Shown piece by piece: positions 29,801 through 37,358 of a stretch of DNA of 64,000 nt. The translations under genes were made by a program, and so were the position numbers. A model generated the notes under the pieces. It was not told the origin of the DNA. It made no database searches and saw only the letters and a list, made by a program, of their open reading frames with translations. The stretch's first letter is position 1, and each line of letters starts with the position of its first letter. The DNA lies in contig OZ246009.1 of assembly GCA_965230535.1 (NCBI GenBank), positions 1,240,001 through 1,304,000 of the forward strand. The letters are read 5' to 3'. Source of the stretch: JAUILH01 sp965230535 (GTDB lineage: Bacteria > Bacteroidota > Bacteroidia > Flavobacteriales_D > JAUILH01).

Positions 29801-30080
29801 TAGAGAGTACCTTGGATTGTACAAGAGAAAATCTTCTCAGGAAGTAGTTGATTCTGCATTGAACAGTACTTTAAGTAGAACGATCAATACCTCTTTAAGT
29901 ACATTCATCGTATTGTTAATCATCTTCTTGTTCGGAGGTGAGGCAATTAGAGGATTTGTATTCGCATTGATGATTGGTGTCATCGTTGGTACTTATTCTT
30001 CATTGTGTATTGCAACACCAACAGCCTTCGATTTATCAAGGAGGAGACTAACCCTCGGAGACGAAGAGAAAAAAGCTTAA
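26826..30080 (+). CDS. secDF: fused protein translocase subunit SecDF
   Basis: SecD and SecF are fused in one 1084-residue protein that drives late steps of Sec export with the proton gradient at the inner membrane. An N-terminal membrane helix (about 7-29) precedes a large periplasmic domain with the SecD signature LDLQGGMSVTLEL (113-125). The five SecD helices begin near 589 (SGLISFVVALLVVLLYMIF) and include SVDANVLIFERIREE. SecF starts near 763, with GVEFEGGNMYVVQ (about 797) and NDTVVVFDRIREYL (about 983). A poorly conserved Ala/Asp/Glu-rich insert (about 310-385) lies in the periplasmic domain. Fusion is normal in Bacteroidota. The gene has its own promoter and terminator. The export load of the giant adhesins in this window would depend on it. 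Confidence 0.97.
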   Translation: MQNRTAIWVFTVLLTLVCLYQISFTFVTSSVEAKAEKTAKVKLDSLKEAVAAEGAEIAIVYGDTLPFKTEKDFENVLNIYEQKILDAKSKESVYPLLGYSYGFCKKNELNLGLDLQGGMSVTLELSVADLVNNLSDNSPNPAFIKSLREAKEESKGSNETFLDEFLAAANKNDAPLGRIFGGSETAGDDFSRKDSNKKVVEKLRELAEEAVKNTEDIIKTRIDKFGVAQPNMTKQTSTGRIMIELPGVKNKERVRKQLQATANLEFWQTYTFDGTDENLFPYFQQLNDIISDDLYPGAREEYLASQGQAPEEKEEIPMPKIERIDTVAVYDSIEIDLADTATYAIDTNMVDDSAKYLQLVAEAEAADTSSAPLIDNDQISDDLAKKINPLFSRLGINQNGNGVMVGKAQVGRANIKDTAAINAYFRTYGADLFPAELRMMWAAKPETDKSGNPTEIIVLYALKADEEGRPAMTGEAIDQAKQDFKQKGVGVIVNMFFTDAGTAQWADVTRKAYAGGKKNIVAITLDGHVYTAPTVNQVMEQGSAYIEGNFSIEEGKDLATLLNAGSLPAKLKIVEESVVGPSLGKENIRSGLISFVVALLVVLLYMIFYYGKAGAVADVALIANIFFLVGTLASLGAALTLSGIAGIVLTIGMSVDANVLIFERIREEVRSGKGMKLAVKDGYSKAYAAIVDANLTTLLTAIVLSVFGSGPIQGFATTLIIGIFTSLFSAIFITRLIFTWMMDKKKNITFSTGVTANAFTKVNIGWLAKRKLYYVVSGLIIAGGIASLATTGLDYGVEFEGGNMYVVQMSDQADLEGMKKSLKTQFDSEPEVKQKGDSYTAQIVTKYMANSSEDNVQEQILAKLDAGMTEMGYKSFPSVAAMNESDEKGYTVIESRQVDEQISGELMIESLLAIFFSLIVIFLYILFRFKKWQFGLGALLAMAHDVLVVLGLFSILYQVMPFTMEINQAFIAAILTVVGYSINDTVVVFDRIREYLGLYKRKSSQEVVDSALNSTLSRTINTSLSTFIVLLIIFLFGGEAIRGFVFALMIGVIVGTYSSLCIATPTAFDLSRRRLTLGDEEKKA

Positions 30081-30089
30081 ATAAATCTG

Positions 30090-30122
30090 AGAGTCCCGCA
30101 AAAAACGGGACTCTTTTTTTTA
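30090..30122 (+). terminator. rho-independent terminator of secDF
   Basis: AGAGTCCCG (30090-30098) pairs with CGGGACTCT (30106-30114), followed by an uninterrupted T-run to about 30121. Confidence 0.93.
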
Positions 30123-30137
30123 TAATTTCGTTGCATT

Positions 30138-30395
30138 ATGCAAAACCCTGCACTTCTAATTTTTAATCTGGGTACATTTGAAATCGTTTTCATTGTGTTT
30201 ATGATTTTGATGTTCTTTGGAAGTGAGTCAATTCCTAAAATTGCACAGGGACTGGGAAAAGGCATGCGTCAAATGCGTGATGCGGCCAATGAAATCAAAG
30301 AAGATATTTTAGAGAGTGCGGGTAACGTTGACAATGAAGTTAAAACGCACACTAAGGAAATAGAAGATTCACTTAAAGACGACAAAGATGCCTGA
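30138..30395 (+). CDS. tatA: Sec-independent translocase subunit, TatA/E family
   Basis: This 85-residue protein has the TatA layout: a short N-terminal membrane helix (about 8-28, LGTFEIVFIVFMILMFFGS), a hinge, an amphipathic helix (IPKIAQGLGKGMRQMRDAANEIKEDI) and a charged tail. It would form the pore-like element of twin-arginine export. It follows the secDF terminator closely and overlaps the next gene by eight bases. TatC is not in the window. Confidence 0.88.
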   Translation: MQNPALLIFNLGTFEIVFIVFMILMFFGSESIPKIAQGLGKGMRQMRDAANEIKEDILESAGNVDNEVKTHTKEIEDSLKDDKDA

Positions 30396-31347
30396 TGTTC
30401 TTTGGTTGATCATAGGTCTTGCTGTCTTAGTACTAGGTGGAGAGTTTCTGGTGAGAGGCGCCGTAGGAATTGCCACAGTGTTAAAGTTGTCTCCTCTGGT
30501 AATCGGTTTAACAGTAGTGTCTTTTGGAACATCCGCACCAGAATTACTCGTGAGTGTAAATGCAGCAATTAATGACAATCCCGGAATAGCCATTGGAAAT
30601 GTATTGGGATCTAATATTGCGAACATAGCACTCGTACTTGGAATCACAGTATTGATTTTTCCGCTGGTAGTAGAACGACAGACAAAGTGGATTGACTGGC
30701 CGGCTATGATGATCGCTTCTGTCCTGTTCTTTTTATTTGCGCAGGATCTTTTAATAGAGGCGTGGGAAGGTATAGTATTGCTTGCTTTTTTGATTGGCTT
30801 CACCGTATTCCTAATCAGAAAATCCAGAAAAGAATCTAAAAGTAAAGAACTAGAGCAATCTATGGAAGAGGAGTTTGATGAAGCGCCAAAAAGTACTCCT
30901 AAAGCCATCGGTTTTCTTGCACTTGGCTTGGTTGGACTTTATTTCGGAAGTGAATGGTTGTTGAAAGGAGCGGTTGGAATTGCAGAGTCTGCCGGAATGG
31001 AACAACACGTTATTGGACTGACCATAGTCGCTTTCGGTACTTCCGCACCGGAGCTAGTGGCCTCATGTGTGGCAGCTTTCAGACAACAAACGGATATTTC
31101 AATTGGAAACTTAATAGGATCGAACATCTTTAATATATGTGCTGTTCTGGGAACAACAGCTGTTGTCAAGGAAGTTAGGGTAGATGAAGCCATCATGGAA
31201 TCGGACATGTTATGGATGTTGGGGATTTCATTGGCACTGTTCCCACTAATGGTGATAGGAGCAAAGATTGGCCGTTTCAAAGGAGTCCTGTTGTTTGGTA
31301 CCTACGTATTGTATATCACTCTTCTGGTGATGTCTGCTAAAGCATAG
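30388..31347 (+). CDS. calcium/sodium antiporter, CaCA family (YrbG-like)
   Basis: This 319-residue inner-membrane exchanger has the two inverted alpha repeats of the CaCA family. The first contains FGTSAPELLVSVNAA and GNVLGSNIANIALVLG; the second contains FGTSAPELVASCVAA and GNLIGSNIFNICAVLG. The acidic residues in the two GTSAPE motifs are the ion-binding residues of the family. A charged cytoplasmic loop (SRKESKSKELEQSMEEEF) separates the halves. Its ATG lies inside the end of tatA, so the two are co-transcribed and probably coupled. Whether it carries calcium or another cation cannot be told from sequence. Confidence 0.93.
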   Translation: MPDVLWLIIGLAVLVLGGEFLVRGAVGIATVLKLSPLVIGLTVVSFGTSAPELLVSVNAAINDNPGIAIGNVLGSNIANIALVLGITVLIFPLVVERQTKWIDWPAMMIASVLFFLFAQDLLIEAWEGIVLLAFLIGFTVFLIRKSRKESKSKELEQSMEEEFDEAPKSTPKAIGFLALGLVGLYFGSEWLLKGAVGIAESAGMEQHVIGLTIVAFGTSAPELVASCVAAFRQQTDISIGNLIGSNIFNICAVLGTTAVVKEVRVDEAIMESDMLWMLGISLALFPLMVIGAKIGRFKGVLLFGTYVLYITLLVMSAKA

Positions 31348-31371
31348 CAAAACTTATCTTGTTGTTTTTTT

Positions 31372-31402
31372 GTTTTTTCGGGTTTTCTCGAAAAAACAGC
31401 TT
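31372..31402 (+). terminator. possible terminator after the CaCA exchanger
   Basis: GTTTTTTCG (31372-31380) pairs with CGAAAAAAC (31389-31397), followed by AGC and five T. The stem is almost all A-T, so the call is uncertain. Confidence 0.45.
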
Positions 31403-31511
31403 TTTGTATATAAATCTCACTTTTTTCAGGGGGGGTAGATTGATTAGAATCTATTTTTATTGAATTTTTAATTAAAATTTAGGGGTGTTAATAAATAAAA
31501 AGCAATAATTT

Positions 31512-31544
31512 TTTGGAGACCCCCTTGAAAAACATGTAGATTTG
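31512..31544 (+). promoter_or_regulatory. promoter of glutamine synthetase III
   Basis: TTTG (31512-31515) and TAGATTTG (31537-31544) fit the Bacteroidota -33/-7 elements with a 21-base spacer. The start codon at 31563 would leave a very short leader. Confidence 0.65.
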
Positions 31545-31562
31545 TCAAAAAAACGATAAATC

Positions 31563-33752
31563 ATGACCAATATTCGATTTCAGGCGATAGAAGATGTCCT
31601 AAACAGACAGGCTAAATTCCCAGAATTACCAAAAAACAAAATTTCCGATTTCTTTGGAGAAAATGTTTTCAACCAGAAAGTAATGAGAGAGTACTTGCCT
31701 GAAGAGGCATATATTGGTGTGATGGCCGCCATGCAGGAAGGTCAACGTATCGATAGAAAAATTGCTGATCAGGTAGCGTCTTCTATGAAAGATTGGGCTG
31801 CCAGTAAAGGAGCCACTCACTATACGCACTGGTTTCAGCCATTAACTGGTTCTACTGCTGAGAAACATGACGCGTTCTTTACACCCTTAGAAGGTGGAGG
31901 CGCTATCGAAAAATTCGATGGTACTTTATTGGTACAACAAGAGCCAGATGCTTCCAGTTTCCCGAATGGTGGATTAAGAAACACGTTTGAAGCAAGAGGA
32001 TACACAGCCTGGGACCCAAGTTCTCCGGCATTTGTGATCGGTCGTACTTTGTGTATTCCAACCATTTTTATCTCTTACACAGGAGAAGCTCTGGATTATA
32101 AAATGCCTTTAATCAAAGCACTTCATGCAGTAGATGCTGCAGCCACTGAGGTGTGTCAGTATTTTGATAAAAATGTTACTAAGACCAATACGACTTTAGG
32201 ATGGGAACAAGAATATTTTTTGGTTGATAAAGCTTTGTATAATGCGCGCCCGGACTTGTGTTTGACAGGAAGAGCTTTGTTGGGGCATGCACCGGCAAAA
32301 GGACAGCAATTAGATGACCACTACTTTGGATCTATCTCAGATAGAGCAACCGCTTTCATGAGAGATTTTGAAATTGAAGCGCTTAAATTAGGGATTCCGG
32401 TAACTACCAGACACAATGAGGTGGCTCCTAACCAGTTCGAATGTGCACCGGTATTTGAAGAAGCTAACCTGGCCAATGATCATAATATATTATTGATGGA
32501 TATTATGGAAAAGGTAGCCATCAATCATGATTTTAGAGTATTGCTTCACGAAAAGCCATTCTCAGGTTTGAATGGATCTGGGAAACATAACAACTGGTCT
32601 TTATCTACAAACACAGGAGTAAACTTGTTAAAACCGGGGAAAAATCCGAAGAGCAATCTTCAGTTTTTGACTTTCCTTGTTAATACCATTGCAGCTATTA
32701 ATGACAATGCGGATATTCTAAGAGCGAGCATTGCTTCTGCAGGAAACGATCATAGATTAGGTGCTAATGAGGCACCTCCGGCGATCATTTCGGTTTTCCT
32801 GGGATCTCAGTTAACTGAATTCCTGGACAATCTGGAAAAAAGTATCAAGGCCGGAAAAATGACACCTGAGGATAAAACAGAATTGAAACTGAATATTGGA
32901 AAGATTCCTCAAATCTTATTAGATAATACAGATAGAAACAGAACTTCTCCATTTGCCTTTACTGGTAACAAATTCGAATTTAGAGCACCTGGATCGGCTA
33001 CTAACTGTGCGTCTCCAATGATTGCTCTGAACGTGATCGTAGCTAAGCAACTGCAAAAATTCAAAAAGGAAGTAGACAATAGGATTAAAGGAGGAGATAA
33101 GAAAGATGAGGCCATCTTGAAAGAACTTCAAAAATTGATCAAGGCATCTAAAAAGATTCGTTTCGAAGGAAATGGCTATGGCGACGAATGGGTGGCTGAA
33201 GCTAAAAAGAGAGGCTTGTCTAATTTAAAAGATACGCCAAGAGCCCTTGATGTGATGGTGGATAAAAAAATTCAGAAGCTATTTGCCGAATTAGGCGTGT
33301 TTACTGAGCAGGAGATGAACGCACGTCACGAAATCGAATTGGAGAACTATGTGATGAAATTGCAGATTGAGGCACGTGTTTTAGGGGATATGGTAAGAAA
33401 CCACGTCATCCCATCGGCCATCAGATATCAAAATGAACTCATTCAGAATGTACAAGGTCTGAAAGATGTATTGGGTGCAGCAGCTGGAAAAAAAGCAGCC
33501 GCAACTCAGTTGAATTTCATTGAGCGTATTTCAAACCATGTGAATGAAATGAATGAACTTGTCGCAAAAATGGTTGACGAGAGAAGAAAAGCCAACAAAC
33601 TCGAAGATCCAAGAGATATGGCGTATGCTTACTGCGATAAAGTAAAACCATATTTTGATCTGATCAAATACCAGTCAGATAAACTGGAGTTGACAATTGA
33701 TGATCAAATCTGGCCATTTCCTAAGTTGAGAGAGATCTTATTTACAAGATAA
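31563..33752 (+). CDS. glnN: glutamine synthetase type III
   Basis: The enzyme makes glutamine from glutamate, ammonia and ATP in the cytoplasm. At 729 residues it has GSIII size, against about 450 for GSI. Recognisable segments are the N-terminal GSIII region (FFGENVFNQKVMREYL), HYTHWFQPLTG, the glutamate/metal region GWEQEYFLVDK, TRHNEVAPNQFECAPVFE, the ATP-binding segment NGSGKHNNWSLSTNTG and the catalytic segment APPAIISVFLG. The C-terminal helical GSIII extension is complete. The gene stands alone with its own promoter and terminator. Nitrogen control is likely, but no recognised operator was seen. Confidence 0.96.
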   Translation: MTNIRFQAIEDVLNRQAKFPELPKNKISDFFGENVFNQKVMREYLPEEAYIGVMAAMQEGQRIDRKIADQVASSMKDWAASKGATHYTHWFQPLTGSTAEKHDAFFTPLEGGGAIEKFDGTLLVQQEPDASSFPNGGLRNTFEARGYTAWDPSSPAFVIGRTLCIPTIFISYTGEALDYKMPLIKALHAVDAAATEVCQYFDKNVTKTNTTLGWEQEYFLVDKALYNARPDLCLTGRALLGHAPAKGQQLDDHYFGSISDRATAFMRDFEIEALKLGIPVTTRHNEVAPNQFECAPVFEEANLANDHNILLMDIMEKVAINHDFRVLLHEKPFSGLNGSGKHNNWSLSTNTGVNLLKPGKNPKSNLQFLTFLVNTIAAINDNADILRASIASAGNDHRLGANEAPPAIISVFLGSQLTEFLDNLEKSIKAGKMTPEDKTELKLNIGKIPQILLDNTDRNRTSPFAFTGNKFEFRAPGSATNCASPMIALNVIVAKQLQKFKKEVDNRIKGGDKKDEAILKELQKLIKASKKIRFEGNGYGDEWVAEAKKRGLSNLKDTPRALDVMVDKKIQKLFAELGVFTEQEMNARHEIELENYVMKLQIEARVLGDMVRNHVIPSAIRYQNELIQNVQGLKDVLGAAAGKKAAATQLNFIERISNHVNEMNELVAKMVDERRKANKLEDPRDMAYAYCDKVKPYFDLIKYQSDKLELTIDDQIWPFPKLREILFTR

Positions 33753-33774
33753 ACACACAGTTAATTATAAATAT

Positions 33775-33810
33775 ATCCCGTTCCAATTTATTTGGAGCGG
33801 GATTTTTTTT
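33775..33810 (+). terminator. rho-independent terminator of glnN
   Basis: ATCCCGTTCCAA (33775-33786) pairs, with one wobble, with TTGGAGCGGGAT (33792-33803), followed by eight T. Confidence 0.92.
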
Positions 33811-34021
33811 GTTCAATTGTAACCTCCCCAGATACTATGTATTATGGAGATAAAATGTGTTGAAATAAAATTTGATCAGATCAAAAGAGATATCAATGTA
33901 GAAAAAGCTTAAGTGCTTGATTATAATTAAATAATGGTCAATATTGTTGCAATCAAATGTCCTTGGAATCTAAGTTTGAGAGGAATTAGATTAAAACATA
34001 TGTAAAATTAAATGACTGAGG

Positions 34022-34053
34022 TTTGATTTATTTAATCAATTCAATTATTTTCG
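34022..34053 (+). promoter_or_regulatory. probable promoter of the PorE-like gene
   Basis: TTTG (34022-34025), a 20-base spacer and TATTTTCG (34046-34053) match the Bacteroidota consensus with one mismatch. Confidence 0.45.
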
Positions 34054-34096
34054 CAAGATATCCTTTTGACGGATTGGATAAATAAAAAGATAAAAT

Positions 34097-36124
34097 ATGA
34101 GATTTAATAGACTAATCTTAACTACTGCGTTTCTGCTTTTCATATCAATGACCGTAGATGCTCAAAAGAATTTCTTCAAAGATGCTGAGAGATATTACAA
34201 GGGGGGAATGATAGAAAGAGCAATTGATTCTTACAAAAAGGCTTATACCCATGCCTTGCCCGGAGGATCAGGTAAAAAAGTTGATAAGTTGGGGACCAAA
34301 GGATATATCCAATATCAATTGGGGAATTGCTACTACAGATATAGAGAGGTAGAAAAGGCTCAGGAATCTTATGAGAAAGCAATTAAACTTAAGTATGATA
34401 AAACTCAACCAGACGTTTACTTGAAGTTAGCTCAGGTTCAGAAAGAGCAGAGTGCTTATGAAGAAGCTAAGCGTAATTTCAAGAAATATCATGGTTTGTC
34501 TGGTGATATTAAAGGTAAGGAAGGTGAGGAAAGCTGTAACTTAAGCTTGAACCTGATGAAGGACAAGACAAGGTATAAAGTTGCTGAAGAGACAGTGCTA
34601 AATACAGAAGATTATGACATGTCTCCTTTATTTGCATCTTCTAAGTACGACGAATTGTACTTCACTTCTGACAGAAAAGGTGCTACCGGAGAAATCCATA
34701 ACGATAGAACTGGTGGACAGAACAAAGATGTTTGGTATACAAAAAGAGATAACAAAGGTCACTGGAGTCAGCCAACCATCCTAAATCAAGGAATCAATAC
34801 TGAACACGATGAAGGTGCGGCAGTTGTTGATAAGCGTGGTAAGACAATGGTATTCACCAGATGTATCCACGATAAGAAGAAAAGCTTAGGTTGTGATTTA
34901 TACACTGCCGTTAAAAAAGGAAAGAACTGGGCTGATGCCGAAAAGATTAAATTAAGACCTGATGGTTTCGAAGATTCTGCAATGGCTGTAGGTCACCCAA
35001 CCTTGTCTCCTGATGGTAAATTCTTATTGTTTGCCAGTAACATGCCTGGTGGACAAGGAGGTTTGGATATCTGGATGTCAGAGTATGACAAAAGAGAAAA
35101 GACCTGGAAAAAGCCTGTAAACCTTGGACCAACAATCAATACTAAAGGAAACGAGATGTTCCCAACTCTTCGTTCAAATGGAGATTTATACATCTCTTCT
35201 GATGGACACGCTGGTCTTGGTGGGCTTGATAACTTCAAGTGTAAGAAAACCGGAAACATGCAGTGGGATAAGCCAAAGAATATGGGAGTTCCGTTAAACT
35301 CTCAGGCTGATGACTACGGTATCATCTTCGAAGGTTCTAAAGAAAGAGGTTTGTTTACTACAAACAGAAAAGGTAAAACCAGAGATGATATCTGGAGCTT
35401 TAACTTACCTCCGAAAATCTTTAAATTGACTTGTTATGTAATGGATAAGGATACTAAAGATCCTATTGCAGACGCAGAGATTAAACTATTAGGTTCAGAT
35501 AACAACTTATACACACTTAAGACTGATGAGAATGGTATGGTTGAGTTCGATAAGAAGCCTGGTGGAAAAAGCTATGTAATTGAAGAGACTAACTACAATG
35601 TAGAAGTTGGTAAAACTGGTGATTACTTAAATGGTAAGCAGGCATTTACAACTGTAGGACTTGAGAAATCAGAGAACTTTGTTTACGAATTCTTGCTTCA
35701 GAGTACTACGAAAGTAATTCGTCTGCCAGAGGTTAGATACGATTACGATAGTCATGTACTTCAGGTGAATGATTCAGTTAACTCTAAAGATTCATTGAAC
35801 TATCTATATGACCTGATGCAGGAAAACCCAACTCTTGTAGTTAAGTTGAGATCGCATACAGATTGTAGAGGTAATGATCGATACAATGAAGCACTTGCAA
35901 AAAGAAGAGCTGAATCTTGTGTGACATATCTGGTTGAAGAAAAAGGAATGCCTCAAGAAAGATTTGTACCTGTTGGAATGGGAGAGAAAGAACCATTACC
36001 AGGATTGGGATGTAAGGAAATTGACAAACTCCCAACAAAACAAGAACAGGAGGCTGCTCACCAAAGAAACCGTCGTACGGATTGTAAGGTGATTAGTTCC
36101 GACTATGTACCAAAAGAAGAGTAA
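34097..36124 (+). CDS. PorE-like OmpA-family protein with TPR, beta-propeller and CRD domains (probable T9SS component)
   Basis: This 675-residue protein begins with a signal peptide (1-22, ending TVDAQ). TPR-like helices occupy about 25-135 (AERYYKGGMIERAIDSYKKA, YEEAKRNFKKYH). A PD40/WD40-type propeller follows (about 170-437, with PTLSPDGKFLLFAS, GGLDIWMSEY, PTLRSNGDLYISSDG, LFTTNRKG). A carboxypeptidase-regulatory-like domain (445-535) comes next. An OmpA peptidoglycan-binding domain (about 545-668) has LRSHTDCRGNDRYNEALAKRR. This order (TPR, propeller, CRD, OmpA) is that of PorE, the T9SS outer-membrane protein that contacts peptidoglycan in Porphyromonas. PorE is described as a lipoprotein, but this signal peptide shows no lipobox cysteine. 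Genomes of this phylum often hold several paralogues, so assignment as the T9SS component is probable, not certain. Confidence 0.8.
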   Translation: MRFNRLILTTAFLLFISMTVDAQKNFFKDAERYYKGGMIERAIDSYKKAYTHALPGGSGKKVDKLGTKGYIQYQLGNCYYRYREVEKAQESYEKAIKLKYDKTQPDVYLKLAQVQKEQSAYEEAKRNFKKYHGLSGDIKGKEGEESCNLSLNLMKDKTRYKVAEETVLNTEDYDMSPLFASSKYDELYFTSDRKGATGEIHNDRTGGQNKDVWYTKRDNKGHWSQPTILNQGINTEHDEGAAVVDKRGKTMVFTRCIHDKKKSLGCDLYTAVKKGKNWADAEKIKLRPDGFEDSAMAVGHPTLSPDGKFLLFASNMPGGQGGLDIWMSEYDKREKTWKKPVNLGPTINTKGNEMFPTLRSNGDLYISSDGHAGLGGLDNFKCKKTGNMQWDKPKNMGVPLNSQADDYGIIFEGSKERGLFTTNRKGKTRDDIWSFNLPPKIFKLTCYVMDKDTKDPIADAEIKLLGSDNNLYTLKTDENGMVEFDKKPGGKSYVIEETNYNVEVGKTGDYLNGKQAFTTVGLEKSENFVYEFLLQSTTKVIRLPEVRYDYDSHVLQVNDSVNSKDSLNYLYDLMQENPTLVVKLRSHTDCRGNDRYNEALAKRRAESCVTYLVEEKGMPQERFVPVGMGEKEPLPGLGCKEIDKLPTKQEQEAAHQRNRRTDCKVISSDYVPKEE

Positions 36125-36145
36125 GTATACTTTATAAATATTAAG

Positions 36146-36180
36146 AAGCATCTTTCGGTATTGGAAGATGCTTTTTCTTT
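36146..36180 (+). terminator. rho-independent terminator of the PorE-like gene
   Basis: AAGCATCTT (36146-36154) pairs with AAGATGCTT (36165-36173), followed by TTTCTTTTT. An ATG at 36168 within this stem is in frame with the next gene but is unlikely to be its start. Confidence 0.8.
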
Positions 36181-36185
36181 TTACA

Positions 36186-37358
36186 ATGATAGATAATAGA
36201 TATAACCAAAGAGGTGTGTCAGCTTCTAAAGAAGATGTTCATGCCGCCATCAAAAATATAGATAAGGGCTTGTTCCCTTCAGCTTTCTGTAAGATCATTC
36301 CGGATCATTTATCGGGTTCAGATGAACATTGCCTAATCATGCATGCTGATGGTGCCGGAACCAAATCTTCATTGGCTTATATGTACTGGAAAGAAACAGG
36401 AGATTTATCTGTTTGGAAAGGAATTGCTCAGGATGCACTTATCATGAATCTTGACGATTTGTTGTGTGTGGGTGCATGTGACGATATTCTGGTATCCTCC
36501 ACAATTGGGAGGAATAAAAACCTCATCCCGGGAGAAGTCCTGTCAGCAATTATCAATGGAACAGAAGAGCTTTTGGCAGACCTGAGAGATCAGGGAATCA
36601 AGATCTATTCAACCGGAGGGGAAACTGCTGATGTGGGAGATTTGGTAAGAACCATCATTGTTGACTCTACAGTAACTTGCAGAATGAGAAAAGATGAGGT
36701 CATTTCTAACCATAATATTCGTCCCGGAGATGTGATTGTTGGTTTGGCTTCTTTCGGTCAGGCAAGCTACGAAAGCGAATACAATGGCGGAATGGGAAGC
36801 AATGGCTTAACCTCTGCTCGTCATGATGTGTTCTCAAAATATTTAGCAGACAAATTCCCTGAAAGTTTTGATCCATCTGTACCATCTGATTTGGTTTATT
36901 CCGGATCAAAGACATTGACGGATGAAGTCGATTCCGTTCCTTTAGATGCAGGGAAATTGGTATTGTCTCCTACAAGAACTTATGCACCAATTATCAAAGC
37001 AATTTTAAACGATTACAGAAGCCAGATTCATGGTATGGTGCATTGTAGCGGAGGTGCTCAAACTAAAATTCTTCATTTCCTTAAGGAACACAGAATTATC
37101 AAAGACAAGCTTTTTGATACACCGCCTTTGTTTAAAATGATTCAGGCAGAATCAGGAACAGATTGGCAAGAGATGTACAAAGTGTTCAACATGGGGCACA
37201 GAATGGAATTGTACGTTCCTGAAGAGATTGCTCAGGATATCATCAATATCAGTCAGTCATTCAATGTGGATGCCAAAATAGTTGGTAGAGTAGAAGCCGG
37301 AGAGCATGAATTGCTTATCAAAAGTGAATTTGGAGAATTTCAATATAAAGAAGCCTAA
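36186..37358 (+). CDS. purM: phosphoribosylformylglycinamidine cyclo-ligase (AIR synthase)
   Basis: The enzyme closes the imidazole ring in purine synthesis (FGAM to AIR, using ATP). I chose the ATG at 36186, giving 390 residues and the usual Bacteroidota N-terminus (NRYNQRGVSASKEDVH). Conserved features are the Ser/Gly-rich segment RGVSASKEDVHAAI, HADGAGTKSSLAY, the Asp-rich loop ALIMNLDDLLCVGA and TGGETADVGDLVRT. The C-terminal AIRS domain includes GMVHCSGGAQTKIL. This longer PurM version is typical of the phylum. The stop overlaps the prfA start by one base, forming a purM-prfA-pyrF operon. Confidence 0.92.
   Translation: MIDNRYNQRGVSASKEDVHAAIKNIDKGLFPSAFCKIIPDHLSGSDEHCLIMHADGAGTKSSLAYMYWKETGDLSVWKGIAQDALIMNLDDLLCVGACDDILVSSTIGRNKNLIPGEVLSAIINGTEELLADLRDQGIKIYSTGGETADVGDLVRTIIVDSTVTCRMRKDEVISNHNIRPGDVIVGLASFGQASYESEYNGGMGSNGLTSARHDVFSKYLADKFPESFDPSVPSDLVYSGSKTLTDEVDSVPLDAGKLVLSPTRTYAPIIKAILNDYRSQIHGMVHCSGGAQTKILHFLKEHRIIKDKLFDTPPLFKMIQAESGTDWQEMYKVFNMGHRMELYVPEEIAQDIINISQSFNVDAKIVGRVEAGEHELLIKSEFGEFQYKEA

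Larger units (their letters stand above)
33753..34096 (+). other. 344-base intergenic region between glnN and the PorE-like gene
   Basis: It holds the glnN terminator at its left end, a 15-base palindrome at 33871-33885 and a promoter-like pair at 34022-34053. The rest is A/T-rich, and I see no short gene or RNA in it. Confidence 0.6.

Noticed and set aside
36168..36185. Upstream ATG start for purM
   Set aside because: It lies in the terminator of the preceding gene; the ATG at 36186 gives the conserved NRYNQRGVSASKED start.
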